Of a stretch of 33,605 bases of DNA, positions 1 through 7,439 are shown one piece after another. Each line of letters begins with the position of its first letter. Position 1 is the stretch's first letter. A model generated the notes under the pieces. It had not been told where the DNA came from. It saw only the letters and a program-made list of their open reading frames with translations, and did not search any database. The position numbers were made by a program, and so were the translations under genes. Origin of the DNA: Acidobacteriaceae bacterium (GTDB lineage Bacteria; Acidobacteriota; Terriglobia; Terriglobales; Acidobacteriaceae); the NCBI GenBank assembly GCA_003142015.1, contig PLOI01000013.1:19207-52811 (forward strand). The letters run 5' to 3'.

Positions 1-204
1 CACGTGATCAACTTCGACATGCCCAAGATGGCCGAGGACTTTGTTCATCGCGTAGGCCGCACCGGTCGCGCATCGGCGCACGGCGTGGCTTCAACCTTTG
101 CCGGCCCGTCAGAGCGCGGCGACCTGAAGAAAATTGAGCGCACGCTGTCGATTTCGATGAAGCGGTTTCGGGTACGTTCGGCGGGAGACGCAAAAGCAGC
201 GTAA
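1..204 (+). CDS. DEAD-box RNA helicase, C-terminal end (partial)
   Basis: This is the last 67 codons of an ATP-dependent RNA helicase whose start lies before the window; the frame is open at base 1. The sequence [23 protein letters not shown] holds helicase motif V (FDMP) and motif VI (HRxGRxGR), the ATP-binding arginine finger region of superfamily 2 DEAD-box proteins. A short basic tail ([18 protein letters not shown]) follows, as in RhlE/CsdA-like enzymes that remodel RNA in ribosome assembly or decay. A hairpin terminator lies 26 bases after the stop. The family is certain from motif VI; the subfamily cannot be decided from this fragment. Confidence 0.9.
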   Translation, partial: HVINFDMPKMAEDFVHRVGRTGRASAHGVASTFAGPSERGDLKKIERTLSISMKRFRVRSAGDAKAA

Positions 205-230
205 AACAGCTTCCATCTCGACGAGATCGG

Positions 231-282
231 GTGCCCCACCTTCGGCGCAGTTTCATCGTGCCTAAGGTGGGGCGCCTTTTTT
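231..282 (+). terminator. Rho-independent terminator after the helicase gene
   Basis: GCCCCACCTT (233-242) pairs perfectly with AAGGTGGGGC (264-273) across a 21-base loop, and a run of six T follows at 277-282. It ends the helicase transcript. It begins inside the string GGGTGCCCCA (229-238), which is seen again at 30982-30991 at another hairpin. The minus-strand cdd gene ends just beyond at 289, so the hairpin may also serve the opposite strand. Confidence 0.8.
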
Positions 283-288
283 GTAGCG

Positions 289-711
289 CTATTTCAGCTT
301 CATCTCGAAGGCCAGCGGGAGCAGTTCGCGGAAGGTCATGGTGCGGTCGCCATCGGCGGCGGGAAAGACGACCGGCGCATCTGGCAGGATGAATTCGGCC
401 AGTACCTGGCGGCAGGCTCCGCAGGGCGGGCTCGGGGCGTCGTTCAGATTGGCAATGGCGACGGCCTCGACGCGAATGTCGGGTCCGAATTGGGAAACGG
501 CCCGCACCAAAGCGGAACGCTCGGCGCAGATGGTCAGCCCGTAACTCACATTCTCCACATTCGCCCCGGTAACGATTTCGCCGTTGGTCAGCCTGAGCGC
601 CGCACCGACGCGAAAACCGGAGTAGGGCGAGTAGGCTTGCTGCGCCGCCTGGCGCGCCGAGTCAAGCAGGCTCTTCAGTGCAGGTTCGGTCGTACTGATA
701 TAGTCCATCAT
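289..711 (-). CDS. cdd: Cytidine deaminase (small homotetrameric type)
   Basis: A 140-residue zinc enzyme of pyrimidine salvage that deaminates cytidine and deoxycytidine to uridine and deoxyuridine in the cytosol. The signature is complete. The N-terminal YSPYSGFRVGAAL segment precedes NVSYGLTICAERSAL, where Cys62 is a zinc ligand and Glu64 the proton shuttle. PPCGACRQ gives the other two zinc cysteines, Cys97 and Cys100. Three cysteine ligands and the short length mark the tetrameric class rather than the dimeric E. coli type. The start is MM; AGAGGA at 721-726 sits nine bases before the first ATG, while GGAGAG just upstream would suit the second ATG at 708. The gene stands alone, convergent with the helicase gene. 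Confidence 0.95.
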   Translation of the reverse strand: MMDYISTTEPALKSLLDSARQAAQQAYSPYSGFRVGAALRLTNGEIVTGANVENVSYGLTICAERSALVRAVSQFGPDIRVEAVAIANLNDAPSPPCGACRQVLAEFILPDAPVVFPAADGDRTMTFRELLPLAFEMKLK

Positions 712-835
712 CTCTCCGATTCCTCTAAAGCGTGGAAATAGAGGCTATAGCATTTGGGCACCGCTGTACAAGCTGAAGCCGGTTTGCGGGAGATCCCCGA
801 TTCCTGACTCCAGCCCCTCGCCAAAATTCCCTTCC

Positions 836-862
836 TCAAGTTGAGCCTTTTCTTTCCGATAA
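836..862 (+). promoter_or_regulatory. Candidate sigma-28 (FliA-type) promoter for the che operon
   Basis: TCAAGTTG at 836-843, an 11-base spacer, then TCCGATAA at 855-862. Compared with the known FliA consensus TAAAGTTT-N11-GCCGATAA this matches 13 of 16 positions with exact spacing. It lies about 60 bases before cheA on the correct strand, so transcription would start near 870. The match is seen in the sequence; use of sigma-28 in this organism is inferred. Confidence 0.55.
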
Positions 863-923
863 ACCCCTTGAGTACTCTCTGTGCCGGGAGCGTTTATTCC
901 GGCCGGGCGGATGAGTGGGCGCG

Positions 924-3167
924 ATGGATGAGTTGACGAGGGAATTCCTGATCGAGAGCCAGGAAGGATTGGACCGCATGGAGCGCTGTCTGACCGATCT
1001 GGAGGAGCGGCCCCAGGATGCGGGACTGATTGGAGAGATCTTCCGTTCGGTGCATACCATCAAGGGAACCACCGGATTCCTGGGGTTCAAGCGGCTGGAA
1101 ACGTTGGCCCACGCCGGAGAAAACCTGCTGGGTCAACTGCGCGAGGGCAAGCTGACCGCGAACCGTCCGATTATCACGGGCCTGTTGCACCTGCTCGACG
1201 GGCTGCGCTCCATCCTCAAGACAATCGAGGCGGATAGCAACGAAGGCGAGGGCGAGGATACCGGCTTGATCGGTCGGCTGGAAGAGTTGCAGGTTCCGGC
1301 GCAGGCGCGGGCAAAACATCCGGCCCATGCCAGGGCTGGCGCCACTTCCGCGCCCGTTCTTCCCGCAGAGCCAGAGCGCGCGCAGCCGGCGGCGCTTGAG
1401 TCCGTTCCCGAGGAACCCGCACAGGCCGCAACGCCCGCTCCCATGGCTCCGGTAGAGGCCGAAGGCGACCAGGTTCGTCCGCGCGCGCAGGGAACCGCTG
1501 CCGAGAGCACGCTGCGCGTCGATGTGACGCTGCTGAATCGGATGATGAACCTGGTGGGCGAACTGGTGCTTACACGCAATCAGGTCTTGCAGGCCACCTC
1601 GGCCGACCCCAGGATGACGTTGCTTTCGCGCCGCCTGGATATGGTCACGGCCGACCTGCGCGAGAGCGTGATGAAAGCTCGAATGCAGCCGGTATCGAAT
1701 ATTTTTTCCAAGATGCCGCGCATCGTCCGCGATTTGTCGCAATCGCTGGGCCGCCGCGTGCGGTTGCAGGTCGAAGGCCAGGACACGGAACTGGACAAGA
1801 GTCTGCTGGAAGCCATCAAGGACCCGCTCACCCATGCGGTAAGAAACTCGCTCGATCACGGCATCGAGCCGCCCGATGTGCGCGAGTCTGCCGGGAAGGA
1901 CCCGGAAGGAACACTCAAGCTGCGGGCCGCGCAAGAGGGCAGCCACGTGATCATCGAGGTCTACGATGACGGGGCCGGCATCTGTGTGGAAAAGATCCGC
2001 AAGAAGGCCGTGGAGCGCGGGCTGATTACCGCCCAGCGCGCGGCGCGCCAGAGCGAGCGGGAGCTGCTGCAACTGATTTTTGTGCCCGGCTTTTCTACCG
2101 CCGCGGCCGTGACCAACGTCAGCGGCAGGGGCGTGGGCATGGACGTGGTGCGCACCAATGTCGAAAAAATTGGCGGCAAGGTGGAGATCGACTCGCGCGC
2201 CGGCAAGGGAACCACGCTGCGCATGAGGATTCCGCTTACCCTGGCCATCATTCCCGCGCTGATTGTGCGCAGCCTCAACCAGAGCTTTGCGCTGCCGCAG
2301 GGCGCGTTGTCGGAACTTGTGCATATTCCCCCCGAGCAGGCCGCCGCGGCCATCGAGTGGATCGAGAATGCGCCGCTCTACCGGCTGCGCGGCAAGCTGC
2401 TGCCGCTGGTCTTTCTTGACCGGCTGCTGATGCCCGGCGTCGAGCACAAGATGGCTGCCGAGCGAGACAACTTCATCGCCGTACTGGACGCCGACGGCCG
2501 TCGTTTCGGCCTGGTGGTGGACGGGCTGGCCGATCCGGAAGAGATTGTTGTCAAGCCGCTCTCCGCAGTGCTGAAAACCATCGGCCTTTTTTCTGGAGCA
2601 ACCGTGCTGGGCAACGCCGAGCTGGCGTTGATTCTCGATCCCGGATCGATCGCACTGAAAGCCGGTGTAAGCATGCGCGAAGAAGATGCTGTCCGCGCGA
2701 ACGAAGGCGAAACCGATGCCGGTGCTGTTGCCGCCCTCGAATACCTGCTGGTGGAGGCGGCGGGACGCCAGGCCGCGGTGCCGCTGGCTGACGTGCTGCG
2801 CATCGAACAGCTTCCGCTCTCGCGCATCGAGTACATCGGCTACCGGCCGGTGCTCAACTTCGAGGGGCAACTGCTGCCGGTGGAGGATTCGGGCGGCGTG
2901 CTGGCCGCGGTCGAGGGCAATCCGCAGGCGCAAATCATCGTGGTGGTTTGCCGCGAGGCCAATCGGCATGTGGGCATTGCCGTTTCGCATGTACTGGACG
3001 TAGCCGCGGGCGGCGACCTGTTCGAGGCCGGCACCGCGCAGCGCACCGGCGGCGTGACGCTCTTGAAGAATCGCGTTACCAATGTGGTGGATCTGGGCGT
3101 AGTGGCCCCGCTGCCTGCCGGCGAGGCGCAGCCTGCGTGGAGCGAGATAGGGGAGACGGTGGCATGA
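924..3167 (+). CDS. cheA: Chemotaxis histidine kinase CheA with two C-terminal CheW-like domains
   Basis: A 747-residue cytoplasmic kinase that autophosphorylates and passes phosphate to CheY and CheB. Domains in order: P1 Hpt (1-105) with the phospho-His44 in HTIKGTTGF; a Pro/Ala-rich linker (about 120-190) with no recognisable P2 CheY-docking domain; P3 dimerisation helices (about 194-260, LLNRMMNLVGELVLTRNQ); and a P4 ATPase with N box HAVRNSLDHG (near 303), DDGAG, and GRGVGMDVV (near 401). P5 CheW-like domain starts near 438, and a second divergent CheW-like region occupies about 605-735. I chose ATG 924 over the in-frame GTG at 915; neither has a strong Shine-Dalgarno. Its stop overlaps the cheW start by four bases (ATGA), so the two are translationally coupled. 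Confidence 0.95.
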   Translation: MDELTREFLIESQEGLDRMERCLTDLEERPQDAGLIGEIFRSVHTIKGTTGFLGFKRLETLAHAGENLLGQLREGKLTANRPIITGLLHLLDGLRSILKTIEADSNEGEGEDTGLIGRLEELQVPAQARAKHPAHARAGATSAPVLPAEPERAQPAALESVPEEPAQAATPAPMAPVEAEGDQVRPRAQGTAAESTLRVDVTLLNRMMNLVGELVLTRNQVLQATSADPRMTLLSRRLDMVTADLRESVMKARMQPVSNIFSKMPRIVRDLSQSLGRRVRLQVEGQDTELDKSLLEAIKDPLTHAVRNSLDHGIEPPDVRESAGKDPEGTLKLRAAQEGSHVIIEVYDDGAGICVEKIRKKAVERGLITAQRAARQSERELLQLIFVPGFSTAAAVTNVSGRGVGMDVVRTNVEKIGGKVEIDSRAGKGTTLRMRIPLTLAIIPALIVRSLNQSFALPQGALSELVHIPPEQAAAAIEWIENAPLYRLRGKLLPLVFLDRLLMPGVEHKMAAERDNFIAVLDADGRRFGLVVDGLADPEEIVVKPLSAVLKTIGLFSGATVLGNAELALILDPGSIALKAGVSMREEDAVRANEGETDAGAVAALEYLLVEAAGRQAAVPLADVLRIEQLPLSRIEYIGYRPVLNFEGQLLPVEDSGGVLAAVEGNPQAQIIVVVCREANRHVGIAVSHVLDVAAGGDLFEAGTAQRTGGVTLLKNRVTNVVDLGVVAPLPAGEAQPAWSEIGETVA

Positions 3168-3652
3168 GCACAGCAACAACTGCATTGCGTGGCAAGGAAA
3201 AAGCGCCGGCGGCGGCGCTGGTGGAGATGTGCACGGTGCGCCTGGGAAGCTCGATATTCGGCGTGCCCATCACTCACATTCTGGAGATTGTTGGCGCGGC
3301 GCGGCCGCAGCCGGTTCCGCTGGCGCCAATCTTTGTGGGCGGGCTGGTGCACTATCGCGGCGATGTGCTGACCACGGTAAGCCTGCGCCAGTTGCTGGGT
3401 TTGCCGCCCGGGGAGGGACGGCAGGATCTTCTGGTGCTGGAGAGCGCCGACGGAATCTTCGGTTTGCTGGTGGACGCGGTTGGCGAAGTGCTGACCGCGT
3501 CGCCCGCCGATCACGAGCCCAACCCCTCAATTCTTGACGAGCGCCGCAGAGCGTTGTTTGCAGGCGCTTACAAGCTCAAGGACAGTCTGCTGGTAATGCT
3601 CGATCCCGAGCAACTGGACCCCATGCGCCTGAGCGCGGCCCGAGCCGCTTAG
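3164..3652 (+). CDS. cheW: Chemotaxis coupling protein CheW
   Basis: A 162-residue adaptor that links receptor tips to the CheA P5 domain in the signalling array. One CheW fold fills the protein: EMCTVRLGSSIFGVPITHILEI, then GLVHYRGDVLTTVSLRQLLG (the conserved R-G-x-(I/V)-x-P/T-like turn), then GIFGLLVDAVGEVLT. The length is typical of the family. The start ATG overlaps the cheA stop and is preceded by GGGAG at 3151-3155 with an eight-base gap, so the much longer upstream open frame is not used. It is co-transcribed with cheA and cheY. Confidence 0.93.
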   Translation: MSTATTALRGKEKAPAAALVEMCTVRLGSSIFGVPITHILEIVGAARPQPVPLAPIFVGGLVHYRGDVLTTVSLRQLLGLPPGEGRQDLLVLESADGIFGLLVDAVGEVLTASPADHEPNPSILDERRRALFAGAYKLKDSLLVMLDPEQLDPMRLSAARAA

Positions 3653-3676
3653 GACTGTATCTGACAGGAGGTGACC

Positions 3677-4045
3677 ATGCGAGCTTTGATTGTGGATGAT
3701 TCGCGCTTCGTGAGGGGCTATCTGCGCGGCCTGCTCGAAGAGAAGGGAATCGAGTGCGAGGAAGCCGCCGACGGCCAGGCCGGCATGGAGCAGTTGAAGC
3801 AGAGCCCATCCTTCGACCTTGCGCTGGTGGACTGGAATATGCCGGTGATGGGCGGGCTGGAGATGCTCCAGCAGTTGCGCGCGGAGGGTTACGGCGACGT
3901 GAAGGTAATGATGGTGACCACTGAGGCCGAGAACGCGTATATCCTGCGTGCCCTTGATGCGGGCGCGGACGAATATCTCATGAAGCCGTTCGACGACGAG
4001 GCGCTGACGGAAAAACTGGTCATGCTCGGCCTGGTGGAGGACTGA
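3677..4045 (+). CDS. cheY: Chemotaxis response regulator CheY (single receiver domain)
   Basis: A 122-residue stand-alone receiver domain that carries phosphate from CheA to the motor or another output. The acidic pocket is Asp7/Asp8, the phospho-acceptor Asp52 (in LVDWNMP), the switch threonine Thr81 (MVTTEAE) and Lys103 (YLMKPF). No output domain is present. The start is ATG 3677, not the in-frame GTG 3671, because a full Shine-Dalgarno AGGAGGTGA at 3666-3674 covers that GTG and is correctly placed for 3677. This is the strongest ribosome site in the operon, which fits a need for high CheY copy number. Confidence 0.93.
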   Translation: MRALIVDDSRFVRGYLRGLLEEKGIECEEAADGQAGMEQLKQSPSFDLALVDWNMPVMGGLEMLQQLRAEGYGDVKVMMVTTEAENAYILRALDAGADEYLMKPFDDEALTEKLVMLGLVED

Positions 4046-4048
4046 GCG

Positions 4049-5167
4049 ATGGCCTCGGGCGACCGAATCAGAATTTTGATCGCAGACGACTCGGCAGTGA
4101 TGCGGAGCCTGTTGCGCGCGGTGGTCAGCAGTGACGCAGGCTTGGAGGTGGCCGGCACCGCGGCCGATGGCCAAGCTGCCTTGGGAGCCATTGAAACTCT
4201 TCGCCCAGATCTGGTTCTGCTGGATGTGGAGATGCCCGTGATGGATGGGTTGGTCACACTGAGAAAGTTGCGCGCGCAGGGGCACAGAATGCCGGTGATC
4301 ATGTGCAGTTCGCTAACCCAGCGCGGCGCCAAGGTGACCATCGAAGCCCTGGCCAGCGGCGCTTCAGACTATGTGGCCAAGCCCGCCGGGCAATCGGGCC
4401 GCGAGGCGGCCATGCAGACACTCACTCAGGATTTGATCCCTAAAATTCAGGCTCTCACAAGCCAGCCGCAACCGGCCCTCCCCGGCGCGGCGCGCATTCC
4501 TCTGCTGGCGCCCATGGCGCCATTCAAGGCTCAGCCGGTCTTATCGATTCCCACGGCGCTGGCCATCGGCGTTTCCACCGGAGGCCCCGCGGCCCTCGAT
4601 ATTCTGCTGCCGGGACTGCCGGCAAATTTTCCGCTTCCGGTACTGATCGTGCAACATATGCCGGAGCTGTTTACCAAACTGTTTGCAGAGCGGCTAAACG
4701 GCCGCTGTGCATTGCAGGTGCGCGAGGCTGTCGAGGGTGAACCGGTGCGCGCCGGCTCAATGTATATCGCCAAGGGAAACTGGCACATGGAAGTGCTCTC
4801 CGGTGCGCGCATCGGCTTGCCGCCTACATTGCATCTGAGCCAGGGCCCGCCGGAAAACCACTGCCGCCCTGCGGCAGATGTGCTCTTCCGTTCAGCGGCC
4901 GCGGTCTACGGCGCGGGCGTACTGGCTGTGGTGCTCACCGGAATGGGCACGGATGGAATGTTGGGCGCGCGGTTTATTCGCGAGCACGGCGGCAGCGTGC
5001 TGGCTCAGGACCAGGCCAGCAGCGCCGTGTGGGGAATGCCCGGCGCAGTGGCCAACGCGGGATTGGCGCACAAGGTGCTGCCCCTCAATGCTATCGCGGC
5101 TGAAATCCTCCGGCTGGCCAGCCGGGCGCAAACGGAAACGCGCGAGCTTCGGGAATCGGTGGCTTAG
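4049..5167 (+). CDS. cheB: Chemotaxis-specific protein-glutamate methylesterase CheB
   Basis: A 372-residue enzyme that removes methyl groups from receptors (and deamidates glutamines), resetting sensitivity after CheA phosphorylates it. The N-terminal receiver domain has Asp13/Asp14, phospho-acceptor Asp59 (LLDVEMP) and VAKP. A linker of about 40 residues follows, then the CheB catalytic domain with the triad Ser176 (VSTGGP), His203 (VQHMP) and Asp302 (GMGTDGM), as in enteric CheB. Length and order are standard. It starts four bases after the cheY stop with GGAGG at 4036-4040 upstream, and ends two bases before cheR, so cheB and cheR are likely made together as the two arms of adaptation. 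Confidence 0.95.
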   Translation: MASGDRIRILIADDSAVMRSLLRAVVSSDAGLEVAGTAADGQAALGAIETLRPDLVLLDVEMPVMDGLVTLRKLRAQGHRMPVIMCSSLTQRGAKVTIEALASGASDYVAKPAGQSGREAAMQTLTQDLIPKIQALTSQPQPALPGAARIPLLAPMAPFKAQPVLSIPTALAIGVSTGGPAALDILLPGLPANFPLPVLIVQHMPELFTKLFAERLNGRCALQVREAVEGEPVRAGSMYIAKGNWHMEVLSGARIGLPPTLHLSQGPPENHCRPAADVLFRSAAAVYGAGVLAVVLTGMGTDGMLGARFIREHGGSVLAQDQASSAVWGMPGAVANAGLAHKVLPLNAIAAEILRLASRAQTETRELRESVA

Positions 5168-5169
5168 TC

Positions 5170-6009
5170 ATGCAAAACTCGTCCAGCGTGGACTACGGCT
5201 ATCTGCGCCAATTGGTCTTCGGCCTCTCGCAAAACGTGCTCGACCCCTCACGCGATTACCTCTTCGAGACGCGCCTCACCAGGCTGTTGCGTAACCAGGG
5301 CATGAGCCGTCTCGACGAGCTTGTCGAACACCTCAAGGCGAGAAAAAATCCCAGCCTTGAACGCTCCATCGCCGAGGCCATGACCATCAACGAAACCAGT
5401 TTCTTCCGCGACGGCCGTCCCTTCGACCTGTTGCGCGAGGAGCTGCTGCCCGCGCTGATCGAATCCCGCCGGCCTTTGCGCGGGTTGCGCTTCTGGAGCG
5501 CGGCCTGCTCCACAGGCCAGGAGGCCTATAGTCTGGCCATGCTCCTCCATGAGCACTTTCCCGCGCTCACCGGCTGGCACATTCGCATCGAGGGCACAGA
5601 CATCTGCGCCGAGGTGATCGAGCGCGCCCAGGCAGGCTGCTTCCACCGCATCGAGATAAACCGCGGCCTGCCTGCCCGGCACATTGTCCGCTACTTCGAC
5701 CACGCGGGAGAGGACTGGACGGTCAAGCCGGAGATTCGCAAGGTGTGCAATTTCCGCCAGGCCAACCTCTGCTCGTCGCCGCTGTCCTTCAACCGCAGCG
5801 ATGATCGCTTCGACGTGATCTTCCTGCGCAACGTCATGCTCTACTTTTCGCAGGAGACGCGCAAGACTCTGCTGGCCGGCATACACCGGGTGCTCGCGCC
5901 CGACGGCATGCTGTTTCTCGGTTCCACCGAACAGCCCGCCGATTCGTCCATCTGGACCCCGGTAATCGCCGGCGGTACTTGCTACTTCCGGCCGAGACAG
6001 CCGAGTTAG
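5170..6009 (+). CDS. cheR: Chemotaxis protein methyltransferase CheR
   Basis: A 279-residue S-adenosylmethionine-dependent enzyme that methylates glutamates on chemoreceptors, opposing CheB. The N-terminal helical domain ends in INETSFFRD, the CheR hallmark. The SAM-binding core shows FWSAACSTGQEAYSLAM (glycine-rich loop), GTDIC (acidic residue after strand 2) and FDVIFLRNVMLYF. No C-terminal TPR or pentapeptide-binding extension is seen. It is the last gene of the operon and starts two bases after the cheB stop. No terminator follows directly; a repeat element begins three bases downstream. Since CheB and CheR act only on methyl-accepting receptors, such receptors must be encoded outside this window. 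Confidence 0.95.
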   Translation: MQNSSSVDYGYLRQLVFGLSQNVLDPSRDYLFETRLTRLLRNQGMSRLDELVEHLKARKNPSLERSIAEAMTINETSFFRDGRPFDLLREELLPALIESRRPLRGLRFWSAACSTGQEAYSLAMLLHEHFPALTGWHIRIEGTDICAEVIERAQAGCFHRIEINRGLPARHIVRYFDHAGEDWTVKPEIRKVCNFRQANLCSSPLSFNRSDDRFDVIFLRNVMLYFSQETRKTLLAGIHRVLAPDGMLFLGSTEQPADSSIWTPVIAGGTCYFRPRQPS

Positions 6010-6011
6010 CG

Positions 6012-6176
6012 AAGCTCTGATTAAGTCGACGCTTTGAAGGGGCACGGATTTAGTTCTGATTAAATCGATGTTTTGAAAGGGCACGGATTTATCCGTGCCG
6101 CAAAGGCTGCAAAATCAACGCGGGCTTTAGCCCCTGAGGGAATGTTTGTCTGACAGAATGGACTTAATCAGAGCTT
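6012..6176. repeat. 165-bp MITE-like element with perfect 16-bp terminal inverted repeats
   Basis: AAGCTCTGATTAAGTC at 6012-6027 is the exact reverse complement of 6161-6176. Inside, a 37-base direct repeat occurs twice (6016-6052 and 6055-6091, 33 of 37 identical). It is followed by a nine-bp hairpin GGCACGGAT/ATCCGTGCC (6080-6099) and a small one GGGCT/AGCCC (6122-6133). It has no coding capacity. It lies three bases after the cheR stop and could fold to end or stabilise the che transcript. The structure is seen directly; calling it a non-autonomous mobile or REP-like repeat is inference. Confidence 0.6.
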
Positions 6177-6419
6177 TCCTGGAAGACAGGGAACAGGGAT
6201 CAGGTAGTGGCGCAATCTCCGGTTAGCCGGTTATCCGGCCCGAGCCGCGGGAAACTCCGGCAAGCAGTCGCCATGCCGACATAGCAGGACCGATCTGTAC
6301 CTCGATGAGTGCATTGGCGATTTTGCGTAAATCCAGAATCGATACTGGCGACATCGGCGTTTATGATTAGATGATTAGACTGACTGATTTTTACGTCCTT
6401 CCGATAATGGAGTTCGAGT
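6177..6419 (+). promoter_or_regulatory. Leader of the DUF4238 gene with a palindrome at 6333-6348
   Basis: No gene is seen in this stretch. CCAGAATCGATACTGG (6333-6348) is a 16-bp palindrome with one mismatched pair. A TATGAT hexamer (6362-6367), a plausible -10 box, follows 13 bases later, so a protein on the palindrome would cover the -35 position. GGAG at 6409-6412 lies seven bases before the GTG start at 6420. The regulator, if any, is unknown. Confidence 0.35.
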
Positions 6420-7439
6420 GTGGCTCTGACGCGCGATAACCACTTCGTACCGCAGTTATACCTGAAGAATTTTGCTACAGATTCTGGCGAGGTTCTTGAG
6501 TACCGCATCCTCGTCTCTGATCCAAAAGTACCCATCTGGAAGCCTGTCAATGTAGCCGGAACAGGATATGAGAGAAACCTATACACGAGGATTGTGCGCG
6601 GAGAAGAAGCAGACGACATCGAACAATGGCTGAATCGCGAGTTTGAATCGCCAGCCAAGGAACCATTTCAAAAAGTACTCGCCGACAGAGATCTCACGCA
6701 AAGCGACTGGGAAATACTGATACGCTTTCTTGCGTCTCAAATCGTCCGAACGCCCGCGTTTCTTATAAAGAACCTGCCAATCTGGAATCGGATGGCACCG
6801 ATGGTATTGGATCAGACGACGAAAGACGTTGAAGCTCGCTTGCGCAAGGCAAAAGAGTCAGGACACAAGATCGTCGATGACGATACCTCGCTCGCCGAAT
6901 ACTTTCCTATAAAAATTGATCGAAAGGATCTACCAGAAGAGAAAAAAGTCCAATTCACCACTAAACTGGTGGTGGGTCGCGGGCTGTGGTTTTACACGAT
7001 GAAACACATATTGACAAACACTCTGAAGGTTCTCCACAAGCACAAATGGACCATACTTGAAGCACCCGACCGTTTGAAATGGTTCACGAGCGACGATCCT
7101 GTTCTCTGCCTGAATTTTCGATCCGAGTCTGATTACGATTTCAACGGCGGCTGGAATCGTGAGCGGGCAAATATCCTTTTTCCTCTAAGCCCACGTCATC
7201 TTATGTTTACGGAAATCGGCGCAAGCTCTTATCCAAGACGGGTTCCCTCTTGCTACCACGCTAGATTATTCCGACGCATGATCGCCGAACATGCTCATCG
7301 GAGGATTTACTCTTTGACAGCGGACAGTAGGGTTCCACAGTTAAAGCCTCGAATGGAAGACGCCTTGGCTTATCAGAACGAAAGGAAACTCTGGGAGACC
7401 TGGTACGAAGATCAGTCCAGGGCCGAGCAAGCTCTTTAG
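6420..7439 (+). CDS. DUF4238 family protein of unknown function
   Basis: A 339-residue protein. The start MALTRDNHFVPQLYLKNF carries the NHFVPQLYLKNF signature of the DUF4238 family, whose biochemical role is not established as far as I know. Other visible features are a helical, charged middle, no signal peptide, no membrane segment, and a conserved-looking WTILEAPDRLKWFTSDDPVLCL block in which a D-D-P turn could be an active or binding site. The start is GTG with GGAG seven bases upstream. Base composition is visibly more AT-rich and codon use less GC-biased than the che genes and the ligase gene, and the gene stands alone beside a repeat element. These signs suggest horizontal acquisition. 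Family call fairly sure; function unknown. Confidence 0.75.
   Translation: MALTRDNHFVPQLYLKNFATDSGEVLEYRILVSDPKVPIWKPVNVAGTGYERNLYTRIVRGEEADDIEQWLNREFESPAKEPFQKVLADRDLTQSDWEILIRFLASQIVRTPAFLIKNLPIWNRMAPMVLDQTTKDVEARLRKAKESGHKIVDDDTSLAEYFPIKIDRKDLPEEKKVQFTTKLVVGRGLWFYTMKHILTNTLKVLHKHKWTILEAPDRLKWFTSDDPVLCLNFRSESDYDFNGGWNRERANILFPLSPRHLMFTEIGASSYPRRVPSCYHARLFRRMIAEHAHRRIYSLTADSRVPQLKPRMEDALAYQNERKLWETWYEDQSRAEQAL

Noticed and set aside
894-3185. A 763-codon open frame on the minus strand opposite cheA
   Set aside because: It is the antisense shadow of the GC-rich cheA gene; its translation is low-complexity (His, Gln, Leu, Arg) without a domain, while the plus strand has a complete CheA.
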